Below, in pieces: positions 15,747 to 24,720 of a stretch of 64,000 nt of DNA (position 1 is the first letter of the stretch; each line of letters starts with the position of its first letter). The position numbers and the translations under genes are program-made. A model generated the notes under the pieces. It had not been told where the DNA came from. It saw only the letters and a list, made by a program, of their open reading frames with translations, and did no database searches. Source of the stretch: Hallerella sp963660435 (GTDB taxonomy: Bacteria > Fibrobacterota > Fibrobacteria > Fibrobacterales > Fibrobacteraceae); the NCBI GenBank assembly GCA_963660435.1, contig CAVKYI010000004.1:81678-145677 (forward strand), written 5' to 3'.

Positions 15747-18086
15747 TTACCGAATCGGCAAGGGGGGCATCGCAAAAAGAGCCCAAACTTGCGTTTTTTC
15801 CAGCGAATTCATCCAGGAGAGCAGGCGAACCTGGTCCGAAAGGCCGCGCGAAAGGTAGGAATCGTCCGCGAGAATGGATTCGAGAACCACGGTGCGACTT
15901 TCCGAAAGTCCCGCCAGGCGTTTCGCTTCGGAAGTCGCCATGTCCAGTCCGCCGATTCGGTGAACCAGCCCGTTTCGAACCCCTTGGCTTCCGGTAAAGA
16001 CTCGCCCACCGGCAAGGCTCCTGTCCAGGGAATCGAGAGAGAGACCGGTCGCTCCGCTGACGATATCCAGGAACCTTCCGTAAAAAGAATCCAGATAGTC
16101 CTGCAGGGACTTTTTCTCGCTTTCCGTAAAGCCCCTTCCGATTCCTTCCGCATCGGCAGATTCATGCGTCTTGACCGTTTCCGCTCGAAGCTTCAACTTG
16201 TCGAAAAGTCCCTGGAAGCTGACCTTTCCGCCAAAGATTCCGATGCTGCCGACGATGCTCGCCTTTTCCGCGATGATTTCGTTTGCGCCGCAAGCGATCA
16301 GGTAGCCACCGCTCGCTCCCATGTCACCAATGCTCGCGATAACGGGCAGTCCCGAACGGGAAACCGTCCGCAGACGATGCCAGATTTCGTCCGACGCCAG
16401 CGCGGAACCGCCCGGGCTGTTGATTCGGACGATCAGCGCGGAATATTCCGGGGAACGCAAGAGCCTGTCGAGCGCGTCGAGAACTTCCCTCGAACCGGTA
16501 CTGCGGGAACCCGTCAGGGGATTGTAGCCGCCCGAACCATCCACGATGGCGCCTTCGATGTTCAGCAAGGCTATCTTGGAACGCGGTCGCCAAGTTTCGT
16601 CAAAGACGCGCATTCCCGCTTTCGGGGTAAAATTGGAAACCGCGACCAATGGACTTTCCACGCCATAGAAGGTCTTGAGCGCATAGGGAGCGACTTCGTC
16701 AAGATAGAGCGTCGTATCGACAAGTCCCGCCTTCCGCGCATCGGACGCAAGCAGGCTCGGTCGCGCAAGCAGAGAATCCAGAAGCCGCGGATCCGAAACC
16801 CGCATCCGGGCATCCTCGGTCAGGGCATTCCACCATTCGCCGTAAAGGCTTTCGTAGTTTTCGCGCGCTTCCGCACTCATCGAATCCGCCGTGTAGGGTT
16901 CTACCGCCGACTTGTAGCTTCCATGTCGCAACAGTTCCACTTTCACGCCGAGCAGGTCGAAAAGTCCCTTGTAATACAGGACTTCACCGCCGACTCCGCG
17001 AAAGTTCACCCGGGCAGACGGTTCCAGGACGACCTTCGTCGCCGCGCTCGAAGCGAGAAGAGTCGTGGGCCGCAAGTCGTCCAGATAGGCGACCGTTGTC
17101 CGTCCGCGCAAGTTCAGCCTGGCGATTCCCCGTTCGATTTCCTTCGAAATCGCCGTTCCCGCCCTGTAGCCCGAAAAGTCAAAAATGATCAGTTGCGCGC
17201 TTTCGTCGGCAAGCAGCAGGTCAAAATGCTCGCGCAGGGATTCCACGCTGAGCGAACTCGCCCCGAGGCCGAAAAGCGAAAAGCCGGATTCCGTCTCCGT
17301 CAGCGGCATGGAAAGCGGTACGCGCACGACACGCGGAAGCAGGTAGGGATTTGCGCGCCTTGCCAAATGGTAACCGAGCGAAACGTGCCGCGGTTTCCAG
17401 TCGTCATCCACAAGAACGGTTCCCTTGAAGGAACGCCCGAAATCATGCGATACATAGACGCGGTATTCGTCATCGCCATGGATGGGAACCTGCACGCCCA
17501 GGTTCAAAAGTCCGAAATCCGCATCGAAAAGCAGGCGATGGTTCTTTGCGTTTTCACCGGCATAGCTCACGGAAATTCCGTCAAGCGGTCGGATTGTCGC
17601 ACCGTATTCCTGGACGCGCCGAGATTTTTCCGGGCCGAACTGCAAAGCGTTCCGGCTGTCAAAGCCGAGAGAGAGAAAGGGGAACGGTCGAACGAGAATG
17701 CCCGGAGTCATCGCCCAGTCGGTTCCCGCAAAATCCGCACTCCGAAAGGCGCTCCATGACGCCCCCAGAAACGCAAGCCGGGAAAACACCGGAAACGAAC
17801 CGACCAGATTCCAGCGCGACTCGTCTAGCGAACCGTAATCCGAGCGGTATTCGAAAGACGCCCCAAGATAGTTTCCGTGAAAGCCCGTCGAAATTTCGTA
17901 AATGCCGCTCTTCGTCCGACCGAAATTCAAGAGGGCTCCCGGAGAATCGAAAGCCGAAAGCCCCGCCGGGTTTCCAAAGATCCCGTTTGAATTCGAGAGC
18001 GACGGAAAGCTCCGCTCGCCAGGCAAATAGGCAAAGATTGTCGTGAAAGCCGCCAAGATCGAAAAAGAGAAGCCGAATTTTCCCAT
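15747..18086 (-). CDS. Beta-barrel / SppA signal-peptide-peptidase fusion
   Basis: A 779-residue protein in two parts. Residues 1-250: signal peptide, then a barrel-like region with GIFGNPAGLSAF and alternating strands, resembling PorV/FadL-type outer-membrane proteins. Residues about 270-760: a tandem SppA (67K type) peptidase, with catalytic Lys near 391 (HGSYKSAVEPY) in the first repeat and catalytic Ser near 591 (IGDMGASGGYLIA) in the second. Their spacing of about 200 residues matches E. coli SppA (Lys209, Ser409). SppA degrades remnant signal peptides and is normally held by one inner-membrane helix. Here the N-terminal part would place it at the outer membrane or periplasm, which is inferred. 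The stop lies 25 bp before tRNA-Gln. Confidence 0.88.
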   Translation of the reverse strand: MGKFGFSFSILAAFTTIFAYLPGERSFPSLSNSNGIFGNPAGLSAFDSPGALLNFGRTKSGIYEISTGFHGNYLGASFEYRSDYGSLDESRWNLVGSFPVFSRLAFLGASWSAFRSADFAGTDWAMTPGILVRPFPFLSLGFDSRNALQFGPEKSRRVQEYGATIRPLDGISVSYAGENAKNHRLLFDADFGLLNLGVQVPIHGDDEYRVYVSHDFGRSFKGTVLVDDDWKPRHVSLGYHLARRANPYLLPRVVRVPLSMPLTETESGFSLFGLGASSLSVESLREHFDLLLADESAQLIIFDFSGYRAGTAISKEIERGIARLNLRGRTTVAYLDDLRPTTLLASSAATKVVLEPSARVNFRGVGGEVLYYKGLFDLLGVKVELLRHGSYKSAVEPYTADSMSAEARENYESLYGEWWNALTEDARMRVSDPRLLDSLLARPSLLASDARKAGLVDTTLYLDEVAPYALKTFYGVESPLVAVSNFTPKAGMRVFDETWRPRSKIALLNIEGAIVDGSGGYNPLTGSRSTGSREVLDALDRLLRSPEYSALIVRINSPGGSALASDEIWHRLRTVSRSGLPVIASIGDMGASGGYLIACGANEIIAEKASIVGSIGIFGGKVSFQGLFDKLKLRAETVKTHESADAEGIGRGFTESEKKSLQDYLDSFYGRFLDIVSGATGLSLDSLDRSLAGGRVFTGSQGVRNGLVHRIGGLDMATSEAKRLAGLSESRTVVLESILADDSYLSRGLSDQVRLLSWMNSLEKTQVWALFAMPPLPIR

Positions 18087-18135
18087 GCAAGACCTATTCG
18101 TTTTTGAAAAAATTTAGCTCCGTTTTCGAGAATTC

Positions 18136-19377
18136 TCAATCGATCCGGTAGATTTTGACTTCCTTCAAATCAAAACGGTTGGCAGACTTTCCCAGGTTGA
18201 ATTCCAGCCGCGCAAAGAGATCGGTCACAAGAGCCGTGTATTCGAATTCATAGGATTTCCAGACCGTGTCCATGACAACTGTCTTCTGGAGCGCCTCGGT
18301 CACATACGTACTGTAGGATCCCAGACGCACCATGAACGACGAAGGCGAAGAAGCAACTCCCGTAAAGACAAGCTTGTATTTCCTGTTTTCGAGAATCGGG
18401 ATATCCTCGTGAATCAACTGCACGCTGTAATTCTGCGTTCCGCCGTTCGTCACGCGAACAGTCATCGTGTTTCCGGCAATGCTCGTATCGGCGACGCCGC
18501 CAAGCTGTTCCACGAGAATCCAGTCACGTCCCGATTCGAAGCTTCCGTTCGATACCCAGTTGAAATCGACGATATCAAAGTTTTCGAGAAACTCCGGATC
18601 GTAGGAATCGTCCAGCGTCCCATCCGAATAGCGGACAATGCGATGCTTCGCCGAGAATGCGGAACCGAACCGAGCCGTGAGCGAATCCCACAGAACGGCG
18701 TTGTGCGAAGCGTCGAACCGTACCGTGTCGCCGTCCCTTTCCGCGCTCGAAAGCGGAAGGTCCCCCGTCCAGACAGGAACGCAGAAGCTCACCGTCAGGG
18801 AAATCGTCCCGTTCAGGGAAGAATCCAGCTGGCTCTTCAGGTAGCGCACTTCCAGGGAATCCAGCCCGGAAAGCGAGAACGCGAACGGTACATAGGAGCC
18901 GTCCCAAAGCAAGGTGCCGGTCAGCCGGGAATCCCTACCCGCGGGAGCGAAGGTCACGCCGACTTCCTTCAAAAGACCCGCGTTGTCGATTTCGATATCG
19001 CCGAATGCCGCGTCCCAGGAACTTTCCTCGACCGAAGAATCTTCCGCAAAGGCGATTCTCATCGGGGAATTTTCCGAGCGTTCGGGCCAAAGCGTGAGAC
19101 CGTCTGACAGGTTAAAGCTCACGTAGGTGTAATAGCTCGAATAGGCGGCCAGTCGGGAAAGCGAAAGTTCCAGACCGTCGATAAGGACTTTCGACAAGCC
19201 GGAAGAATCCGCCAGGCTTTCGCCCGGAATCCCGTAATCGACGACAAAGCGCGCCTTGAACGCGTGGGCATAGACCTGCGGATTTCCGATTTCGATTCCC
19301 GCACGGTCCGAGCTTTCGCAAGCTAAAAGGACCCAGACGGCCAACGCGCCGACAATGAAAGATTTCAAGACCCGCAT
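18136..19377 (-). CDS. Lipoprotein with C-terminal CBM4/9-like domain, paired with TIGR02147 regulator
   Basis: A 413-residue lipoprotein: hydrophobic signal VGALAVWVLLAC with lipobox LLAC. The body starts with GIEIGNPQVY, a lead-in I associate with Fibrobacter lipoproteins. The last 140 residues (WVSNGSFESGRDWILVEQ ... LIHEDIPILENRKYKLVFTG ... FDLKEVKIYRID) look like a carbohydrate-binding module of family 4/9. The ATG at 19377 has GAGGA five bases before it and overlaps the upstream stop (TGATG). Likely a surface or periplasmic lipoprotein binding plant or own-cell glycans; the ligand is not shown by the sequence. Confidence 0.7.
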   Translation of the reverse strand: MRVLKSFIVGALAVWVLLACESSDRAGIEIGNPQVYAHAFKARFVVDYGIPGESLADSSGLSKVLIDGLELSLSRLAAYSSYYTYVSFNLSDGLTLWPERSENSPMRIAFAEDSSVEESSWDAAFGDIEIDNAGLLKEVGVTFAPAGRDSRLTGTLLWDGSYVPFAFSLSGLDSLEVRYLKSQLDSSLNGTISLTVSFCVPVWTGDLPLSSAERDGDTVRFDASHNAVLWDSLTARFGSAFSAKHRIVRYSDGTLDDSYDPEFLENFDIVDFNWVSNGSFESGRDWILVEQLGGVADTSIAGNTMTVRVTNGGTQNYSVQLIHEDIPILENRKYKLVFTGVASSPSSFMVRLGSYSTYVTEALQKTVVMDTVWKSYEFEYTALVTDLFARLEFNLGKSANRFDLKEVKIYRID

Positions 19378-20228
19378 CACATTCCTCGCGTTAAAGGAAA
19401 CAGCTGGATGTTTATCTGGACAACATCCTCGCCCGTTCCCGCTTCACAGGAGAAATCTAATAGTTCTTTTCGCATTAGTTGCAAATGTTTTTTCAATGCG
19501 GGGAAATCTTTCCGTCGAATGGCAAATGTCACCGCCGAAATGTCGCGCTTTTCCGCCGGAACCTCTTCAAGAGACTCGCGCGCCTTCGAAAGCATCTGCC
19601 GGTGGTATTCCTTGACCAGCAGATCGTTCACCTCGTCATCCGTTGTTATCAGGCTCTGCGCCTGCCGGTAGCCGTTAGCTGTCCTGGAAAGCAGACCCAG
19701 GGACGTCAAGAGCCTGAGCGAGTCCGCGGCTTCCTCCGGAGAAATCTTGTTTCCCAGATGTCTCGAAATCCATTCCGGCGCGGGATTGAAGCGAGCGAGC
19801 TCCACCATTTCCCGGATAACCGAATGATACCATTCCGTGAAGATGCGAAACTGGGCGCGGTCCATCCTATGAAGCCTCGAACCCGGAGTCGAACGGACGA
19901 GCTTTCCGTAGTAGAAAGCCTTTTCCTTGTCCGTCTTCGCCTGGTTGAAAAATACCAGGTTTTCAAAATACTGGGCACGCTCTTCGGCGAACCCCAGCCC
20001 CTGGACAATCTTCACGACCGTATTCTTCGTGATGTTGCGCTTCCCGTCCATGACGAGCTTCAGGTGCGCATGGCTCGAAAGTCCCGCCTTTGCCGCAAAG
20101 AAGCGCAGACTGAACGCCGACGACGTCGCCTTTCTATACGTATAGTAGTCATGCAGAAACACGCGATAGTTCGTGTATTGCAAAATGTCCGGAGCGGACG
20201 GCTTCTTTTCTTCTGCGCAATCTTCCAT
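19377..20228 (-). CDS. TIGR02147-family putative DNA-binding regulator
   Basis: A 283-residue cytosolic protein of the TIGR02147 family (DUF4423-like). Hallmarks: the opening DILQYTNYRVFLHDYY, the region AKAGLSSHAHLKLVMDGKRN with TVVKIVQGLGF resembling an XRE-type helix-turn-helix, YFENLVFFNQAK, and a C-terminal DISAVTFAIRRKDFPALK segment. The family is strongly expanded in Fibrobacter, and members are often next to a lipoprotein gene, as here where the stop overlaps the next start. It probably regulates its neighbour, but the biochemical role is not established. Confidence 0.9.
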   Translation of the reverse strand: MEDCAEEKKPSAPDILQYTNYRVFLHDYYTYRKATSSAFSLRFFAAKAGLSSHAHLKLVMDGKRNITKNTVVKIVQGLGFAEERAQYFENLVFFNQAKTDKEKAFYYGKLVRSTPGSRLHRMDRAQFRIFTEWYHSVIREMVELARFNPAPEWISRHLGNKISPEEAADSLRLLTSLGLLSRTANGYRQAQSLITTDDEVNDLLVKEYHRQMLSKARESLEEVPAEKRDISAVTFAIRRKDFPALKKHLQLMRKELLDFSCEAGTGEDVVQINIQLFPLTRGM

Positions 20229-20276
20229 GCCTACAAAATAACCATTCCTCTAATTTTTCCGGACGCTTTCTGTATT

Positions 20277-20870
20277 TTAATGTTTACAATCGTAACCGGA
20301 CCGATCGCTTTCGCCAAAAACGAGCGCCCACCGGTTGTGATTCCAAAACTTTCCGTGTAAAAATTCCGCATCCTCCGCGATTCCTTCCATCCGGAAACCG
20401 AGCCTTTCGGCAAGAGCGTTGCTTTTCGCGTTTTCCGTCGCCGCGGAAACTTCGACGCGATGAATTCCCGCGGTCCTTAAAAATCCCAGCACGAGCCGTC
20501 CCGCTTCCCAAGCAAGGCCTTTCCCTTCGAACGCGCTCCCCAAAAAATACCCGAGAGACGCGATGCGGTTTTGCGCATCGATCCACTGCAAGATGAATTC
20601 CCCCGCCAAGGCTCCGTCTTCTTCGAGGCGGATTCCAAACGCTCCGCCGTTTCCCATCCTTCGCTGCGTTTCGTATGCGTCTATCGAGGAACGCGCATCC
20701 TGCAACGTACGAAAGCCTTCCACCCAGGGAAGCCATTTTCCCAGGGAGCTTCGCGAGGTGTCCACCAGGTATAGAAGCTCTTCCGCATCCGACATTTCGA
20801 GAAAGGAAAGCACGACGCGACCGCCCACGAAAACGGATTCGGCAAGCGACGAAAGCTCCCTATTCGACAT
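20277..20870 (-). CDS. RimJ/RimL-type GNAT acetyltransferase
   Basis: A 197-residue GNAT protein: LSFLEMSDAEELLYLVDTSRSSLGKWLPW is the RimJ/RimL opening, followed by YFLGSAFEGKGLAWEAGRLVLGF (acetyl-CoA loop, in the place of Q/RxxGxG/A) and HRVEVSAATENAKSNALAERLGF. The family N-acetylates ribosomal protein N-termini or small molecules; the substrate is unknown. The ATG at 20870 overlaps the upstream lipoprotein gene by 11 bp; an ATG at 20879 is equally possible. No strong ribosome-binding site is seen. Confidence 0.88.
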   Translation of the reverse strand: MSNRELSSLAESVFVGGRVVLSFLEMSDAEELLYLVDTSRSSLGKWLPWVEGFRTLQDARSSIDAYETQRRMGNGGAFGIRLEEDGALAGEFILQWIDAQNRIASLGYFLGSAFEGKGLAWEAGRLVLGFLRTAGIHRVEVSAATENAKSNALAERLGFRMEGIAEDAEFLHGKFWNHNRWALVFGESDRSGYDCKH

Positions 20871-21282
20871 CGCGCACATAGAAAGCCCGCTGGCACTCCG
20901 GGTCGGCAAGCGACGGACAGTCGTCGAACTTTTTCCCCGGATAGTAGTCGCCCGTCACCCGCGCAAGGCGAACTTTCGCCGTATCCCGCCATTTCCCGGG
21001 AAACGCGGACGCATCCGACAGGTAGATGCTGTCTCCGAGGATCCTGTTTCCGTCCGCATCCACGTCGTAGAGAAAAAAGCAACCCATCCGCGCGCAGCGT
21101 CCCGTGAACTGGAAGGATACCTCGCCGTAAATCGTCCGGCAAAAGGAAGACTCGGCAAGTTCCGAAGAAAGCGTCCGAAGATTCGCGACGGAACCCTTTT
21201 CACACGTTTCGAACGAATCGTCCGTGCCGCAGGCAAGCAGGAAGGGAAAAAGACAGAGAAGAGGAATCCACCGCAGAATCAT
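20860..21282 (-). CDS. Small lipoprotein, unknown function
   Basis: A 140-residue lipoprotein with signal IPLLCLFPFLLAC and Cys18 after LLA. The mature domain has six more cysteines (ETCEKG, SSFCRT, GRCARMGCF, FDDCPS, PECQRA), suggesting disulphides in the periplasm or at the surface. No known domain is recognised. It overlaps the acetyltransferase gene, so the two are one operon. ATATTTG lies about 8 bp before the start. Confidence 0.7.
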   Translation of the reverse strand: MILRWIPLLCLFPFLLACGTDDSFETCEKGSVANLRTLSSELAESSFCRTIYGEVSFQFTGRCARMGCFFLYDVDADGNRILGDSIYLSDASAFPGKWRDTAKVRLARVTGDYYPGKKFDDCPSLADPECQRAFYVRDVE

Positions 21283-21351
21283 GATTCAAATATGGTAAAT
21301 TCCAGTCAAAAGATTTCCGCGAAGGAATGCTCCCCCGAGAAATTCGCCATG

Positions 21352-21385
21352 AAAAAAGTCCCGTTCCGATAAAAGAACGAGACTT
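21352..21385 (-). terminator. Rho-independent terminator of tRNA-Leu
   Basis: AAGTCCCGTTC (21356-21366) pairs with GAACGAGACTT (21375-21385) with one mismatch. On the minus strand the stem is followed by TTTT. It starts right after the tRNA. Confidence 0.85.
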
Positions 21386-21386
21386 A

Positions 21387-21470
21387 TGCGGGTGAAAGGA
21401 CTTGAACCTTCATGTCCTTGCGAACACTAGAACCTGAATCTAGCGCGTATACCAATTCCGCCACACCCGC
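21387..21470 (-). tRNA. tRNA-Leu (anticodon CAG)
   Basis: 84 nt class II tRNA. Acceptor GCGGGTG / CACCCGC with discriminator A, anticodon stem CTAGA/TCTAG around TTCAGGT (anticodon CAG), long variable arm, T-arm GGTTCAAGTCC. No encoded CCA. Confidence 0.95.
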
Positions 21471-21485
21471 GAGTGTGTGTCCCAA

Positions 21486-21513
21486 ATTTTAAAACTTTTG
21501 CCGTTTTTGTCAA
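21486..21513 (-). promoter_or_regulatory. Promoter of tRNA-Leu
   Basis: Minus strand TTGACA (21513-21508), 16-bp spacer, TAAAAT (21491-21486) followed by TTGG. The predicted start is about 9 bp before the tRNA 5' end. Confidence 0.7.
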
Positions 21514-21543
21514 GGGCTCTTCAAAAAATTCGCCCGGATAAAG

Positions 21544-22260
21544 TCAGCGGAGAAAATCCCGGATCCAGGATTCCCGGCGAAGCGTCCACCAGGACCAGTC
21601 GTGCTCTCCGCGTTCGTCGAAGCGAATCCGGCAGGATTTTCCGCCTAGCGCCGAGCAAAAGGCTTCCATCCACGGAACGGTTCGGTCCGACGGGTAGAGC
21701 CTGTCCGAGCCTCCCTGGAGAAAGGTCCACTTCCCCAAGCGTACCCTTGGATCTTTCGCCAGATTTTTCGCATCCGCGACCGCGGCGAGATTCGTGCTGA
21801 CAAGAAGCCTGCCGAGAACGGCACGCTTTCCGTAAAGCGTATAGCCGACAACGCCGAGACCACCGTCCGAAACGCCGACAAGCGAGACCGTGTCTATTTT
21901 CAGCTTCCAGCGGGCTTCCAGGGAATCGAGCATCCGATCGACCGCGCCGAGAGGCGCTCCCGAAAGCCAGTGGTTCTCCCTGCAGGCGGAAACGCTCAGC
22001 ACGGCGCTTTCCCGCGAAGCCTTTTCCAGAAAGGGAACGAGAGCCGCACCCGCCTCGTAGCCCTTGTCGCACTTCTTGCCCTGCATCCCGCCATGGAACC
22101 AGACAAGCACTCGCGGACGGGAAACTTTCACGGGATGCCACACCGCGGAAGGACTCTCGAAAGTTCCCAGAACAATCCGCATGGAATCCGCGACAAAGGG
22201 GACGGAATCCGCCGAATGGGCAAGGACCGCGAAAAGGAAGAGAAAGGCGAAAGCTCTCAT
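21544..22260 (-). CDS. Secreted alpha/beta-hydrolase (esterase-like)
   Basis: A 238-residue exported hydrolase. Signal peptide MRAFAFLFLFAVLAHS; oxyanion-hole segment VLVWFHGGMQGKK; nucleophile elbow LVGVSDGGLGVVGY with Ser in GxSxG; and likely catalytic His in DERGEHDWSWW. The layout matches small carboxylesterases/polyester- or feruloyl-esterase-like enzymes, but the substrate is unknown. The ATG at 22260 overlaps the previous stop (ATGA), making it the last gene of a three-gene operon with two membrane proteins. Confidence 0.8.
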   Translation of the reverse strand: MRAFAFLFLFAVLAHSADSVPFVADSMRIVLGTFESPSAVWHPVKVSRPRVLVWFHGGMQGKKCDKGYEAGAALVPFLEKASRESAVLSVSACRENHWLSGAPLGAVDRMLDSLEARWKLKIDTVSLVGVSDGGLGVVGYTLYGKRAVLGRLLVSTNLAAVADAKNLAKDPRVRLGKWTFLQGGSDRLYPSDRTVPWMEAFCSALGGKSCRIRFDERGEHDWSWWTLRRESWIRDFLR

Positions 22261-22763
22261 CGCCTGCGCCTCAGGGCCCTCCGCAGGGCAAGGAAGGCAG
22301 CACCGAGCAAAACGACATCGAACACGCCCGACCACATCATCGCCCGCACATGAAAGCCCCGTATCGCCAAGGCATCCAGCCCCTCGTCGTTTCCCGCGAT
22401 AGACGTTACGATCCATTCCCTTGGAGAAACCCGAATGCCGCGAACCTCTATCGGCGCGGGCATCCCCGTTTCCGACCAGAACGAGATCCATTCCCCGAGA
22501 ATTTCCTCCTGGTCAGAGGGCAGGGCAAGCGTGAACGTCGCCTCCCGATCTTCGTTCAGGTAAAAGAACGTCCTGTCGAAAAGAGGAATTCCCGTTCCAT
22601 GAAAGCCCCGCGGAAGGGCGACCGAAGTGATCTTGCCGTAGAACAGGTACTCTTCTCCCGCAAGGCTCTTGTAAAAGGGAAGAGTCTGCAAAAAGAGATA
22701 CGAAGCCAGAAAGCACAGGAAAGCCGCAACCGACAAAAAGAGAAACCGCACGGAACGGGACAT
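22257..22763 (-). CDS. Membrane protein with two terminal TM helices, unknown
   Basis: A 168-residue protein: TM helix near residues 5-27 (FLFLSVAAFLCFLASYLFL), an extracytoplasmic domain of about 100 residues, and a second helix near 140-160 (FDVVLLGAAFLALRRAL) with an arginine-rich tail in the cytoplasm. No family recognised. The ATG at 22763 follows the previous stop by one base, and its own stop overlaps the hydrolase start. Confidence 0.7.
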   Translation of the reverse strand: MSRSVRFLFLSVAAFLCFLASYLFLQTLPFYKSLAGEEYLFYGKITSVALPRGFHGTGIPLFDRTFFYLNEDREATFTLALPSDQEEILGEWISFWSETGMPAPIEVRGIRVSPREWIVTSIAGNDEGLDALAIRGFHVRAMMWSGVFDVVLLGAAFLALRRALRRRR

Positions 22764-22764
22764 C

Positions 22765-23553
22765 TTACTTCCTCGAACGGATGACAAAAAAGAGGGTAAA
22801 CAGGAGCAGGACGATGGAAACCAGGTAGAATACCTGCTGGATCCACAGCTTCGCTTCCCGGTTTTCCAGGGAACGCATCTTGAACATCTGCAAGAGATTC
22901 TCGCAGCGGACCAGAGATTCGTCGTTACTTATCCGAATCCAGAGAGACGAGAGATTCGCGTTTTCCCGCAATGAATTTTGGTAACGCTCCCCGAGAGGCT
23001 TCGGCAAGCGCGCAATGTCAGAGGAATCCGCACGGGCGGCAAATCCCATCCACGCGGAGTCCAGCGTCCGCACAAGCGGTTCCGCAAGCGAAGCGTCAAG
23101 ACGGTACAGATCCCGCGTCAGCAGGCGCGCGCTGTCCAGCCAGGCAGAACGGGCGGGAACGTAGCGCCGAATCGAAGCGACCCAGCCGAGCACCGACGTC
23201 TCGAATTCGGAAAAATCGCGTTCCGGAGGCATCCAGCCCATCGACCGGGTCTTTTCCGACGCGGCATACACGGCGACCGCCGTCTCGCGCAAGCTGCGCA
23301 GGGAACTCATCAAGACGGAAGTATCTTCCGAAAAGACGCGAACCCTTTCCATCCGCTGCATCACGCGGGACGCGAAGAACTTGTATTCGGAAAGGGTTTC
23401 CTCGTAACGCCCGTAAACTTCCTCCTGCTTTTTCTGCGAAAAATAGAACAGGACGGTCAGGGCGAGCGTGAGCAGAAGAACGCCCCAAGCGAGAGGCGCG
23501 TTGATCCGGCTTTTCAGGATTTCTCGAACCGACTGGAATTTTTTCGAATCCAT
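22765..23553 (-). CDS. Membrane protein with long helical periplasmic domain, unknown
   Basis: A 262-residue protein with a TM helix at about 20-40 (WGVLLLTLALTVLFYF), a predominantly helical 190-residue domain rich in Arg, Glu and Leu, and a second TM helix at the C-terminus (VFYLVSIVLLLFTLFFVI) followed by RSRK. The topology resembles four-helix-bundle sensor domains without any cytoplasmic signalling part. First gene of the operon with the next membrane protein and the hydrolase; divergent from the YwqK lipoprotein. Confidence 0.7.
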   Translation of the reverse strand: MDSKKFQSVREILKSRINAPLAWGVLLLTLALTVLFYFSQKKQEEVYGRYEETLSEYKFFASRVMQRMERVRVFSEDTSVLMSSLRSLRETAVAVYAASEKTRSMGWMPPERDFSEFETSVLGWVASIRRYVPARSAWLDSARLLTRDLYRLDASLAEPLVRTLDSAWMGFAARADSSDIARLPKPLGERYQNSLRENANLSSLWIRISNDESLVRCENLLQMFKMRSLENREAKLWIQQVFYLVSIVLLLFTLFFVIRSRK

Positions 23554-23586
23554 GCTAGGAAATTACCTTTTTTCTAAGTTGTGAAC

Positions 23587-24678
23587 ATGGACAAAATCCA
23601 AAAATTCGCACTTTTTACGTTTTGCCTCGTCGCGCTCGTCGCCTGCGGCGAACAGGAATTTCGCGAAACGGCGCACTACAACGGCATCCGCAAGACGCGC
23701 GTAGCCTACCGGGACGGAAAGCCCGACGGCGAATTCAAGCGCTGGACGTCGCACGGAGACCTCGCCGAATCGGGATTCTACAAGAAGGGAAAGCGCGAAG
23801 GGGAATGGACGGAATGGTATTCCAACGGCAAGGTCCAGGAACGCGGGATTTACCAAGGCGGAAAGAAGGAAGGACTCTGGAAAGGCTTTTTCCGGGACGG
23901 AAAGCCATCCTCGGAAAGGACATTCCAGGACGGCGAACCGACCGGCATCTGGACAGAATTCTACCCAAACGGAAACACCGGGGAAAGGAATTCCTGCTTT
24001 CCGAAAAACGCGGTCGGGACACGCGAAACATTCGCGGCAAGCGGAACGACGATTCGCAAGGAACAGTGCAAGAACGGGATTCCGGAAGGCATCGTCGAGA
24101 CATTCTACCCGGGCGGAGCAATCGAATCCCGCTCCGAATACCATGCGGGGAAGCTCCACGGCAAGTCGGAACTTTTCCGCGCAACGGGAGAACTCTGGAA
24201 ACGTTCCTTCTACAGGGACGATGTCCGCGACTCGGTCTGGACATACTTCGCGAAGGACGGAAACGTCGAAAGGCAAAGCGTCTTCAGGAACGGAAACGGA
24301 ATCGCCTACGGGGAAATCGGCGATGGAGGCATCGACGCCGAAACGACCTTTGTCGATAACAAGGTCCAGGACACGCTCCGCTACACGCTTCCCGGACGCA
24401 AGCTCCATTACGTGGAAGTCTGGAAAGACGGCGAAAAGCAAAAGCTCCTTTCCTTTTACGATTCGACAAAAGTTCTCGCCAGCGAGGGAAACTTCCTGGG
24501 CGGAAAGCCCGGCGGTTCCTGGCGAAACTGGTATCCGGATGGCACGCTCAAGGACAGCCTTTTCTACAAGGACGGCGAACCTTTCGGCGAGCAGCTGCAC
24601 TACGATTCCACGGGAAAGCTCTACATGCGCAAGGTACAGTATGGAAAGCGCGGACCGATGCAGGTTGGATTCGAGTAG
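23587..24678 (+). CDS. YwqK/MORN-repeat lipoprotein
   Basis: A 363-residue lipoprotein (signal FALFTFCLVALVAC, lipobox LVAC) made almost wholly of YwqK-type repeats of 20-25 residues, with pattern DGKPDGEFKRW, GKREGEWTEWYSNGK, GKKEGLWKGFFRDGK, DGEPTGIWTEFYPNG. At least ten copies are visible. Such repeats form long beta-sheets; the family occurs in envelope proteins and some toxin-antitoxin-linked proteins of the FCB group. No enzymatic residues stand out. An in-frame GTG at 23581 would add two residues; the ATG at 23587 is used. Confidence 0.85.
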   Translation: MDKIQKFALFTFCLVALVACGEQEFRETAHYNGIRKTRVAYRDGKPDGEFKRWTSHGDLAESGFYKKGKREGEWTEWYSNGKVQERGIYQGGKKEGLWKGFFRDGKPSSERTFQDGEPTGIWTEFYPNGNTGERNSCFPKNAVGTRETFAASGTTIRKEQCKNGIPEGIVETFYPGGAIESRSEYHAGKLHGKSELFRATGELWKRSFYRDDVRDSVWTYFAKDGNVERQSVFRNGNGIAYGEIGDGGIDAETTFVDNKVQDTLRYTLPGRKLHYVEVWKDGEKQKLLSFYDSTKVLASEGNFLGGKPGGSWRNWYPDGTLKDSLFYKDGEPFGEQLHYDSTGKLYMRKVQYGKRGPMQVGFE

Positions 24679-24720
24679 GGTGGGGATTTTCTATCTTTTG
24701 AAGAAACCGAAAAAAATTCC

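Noticed and set aside
15789..17759. 656-residue plus-strand open frame
   Set aside because: Antisense to sppA in a G+C-rich gene; composition is Arg-rich and without motifs, as expected of a shadow frame.
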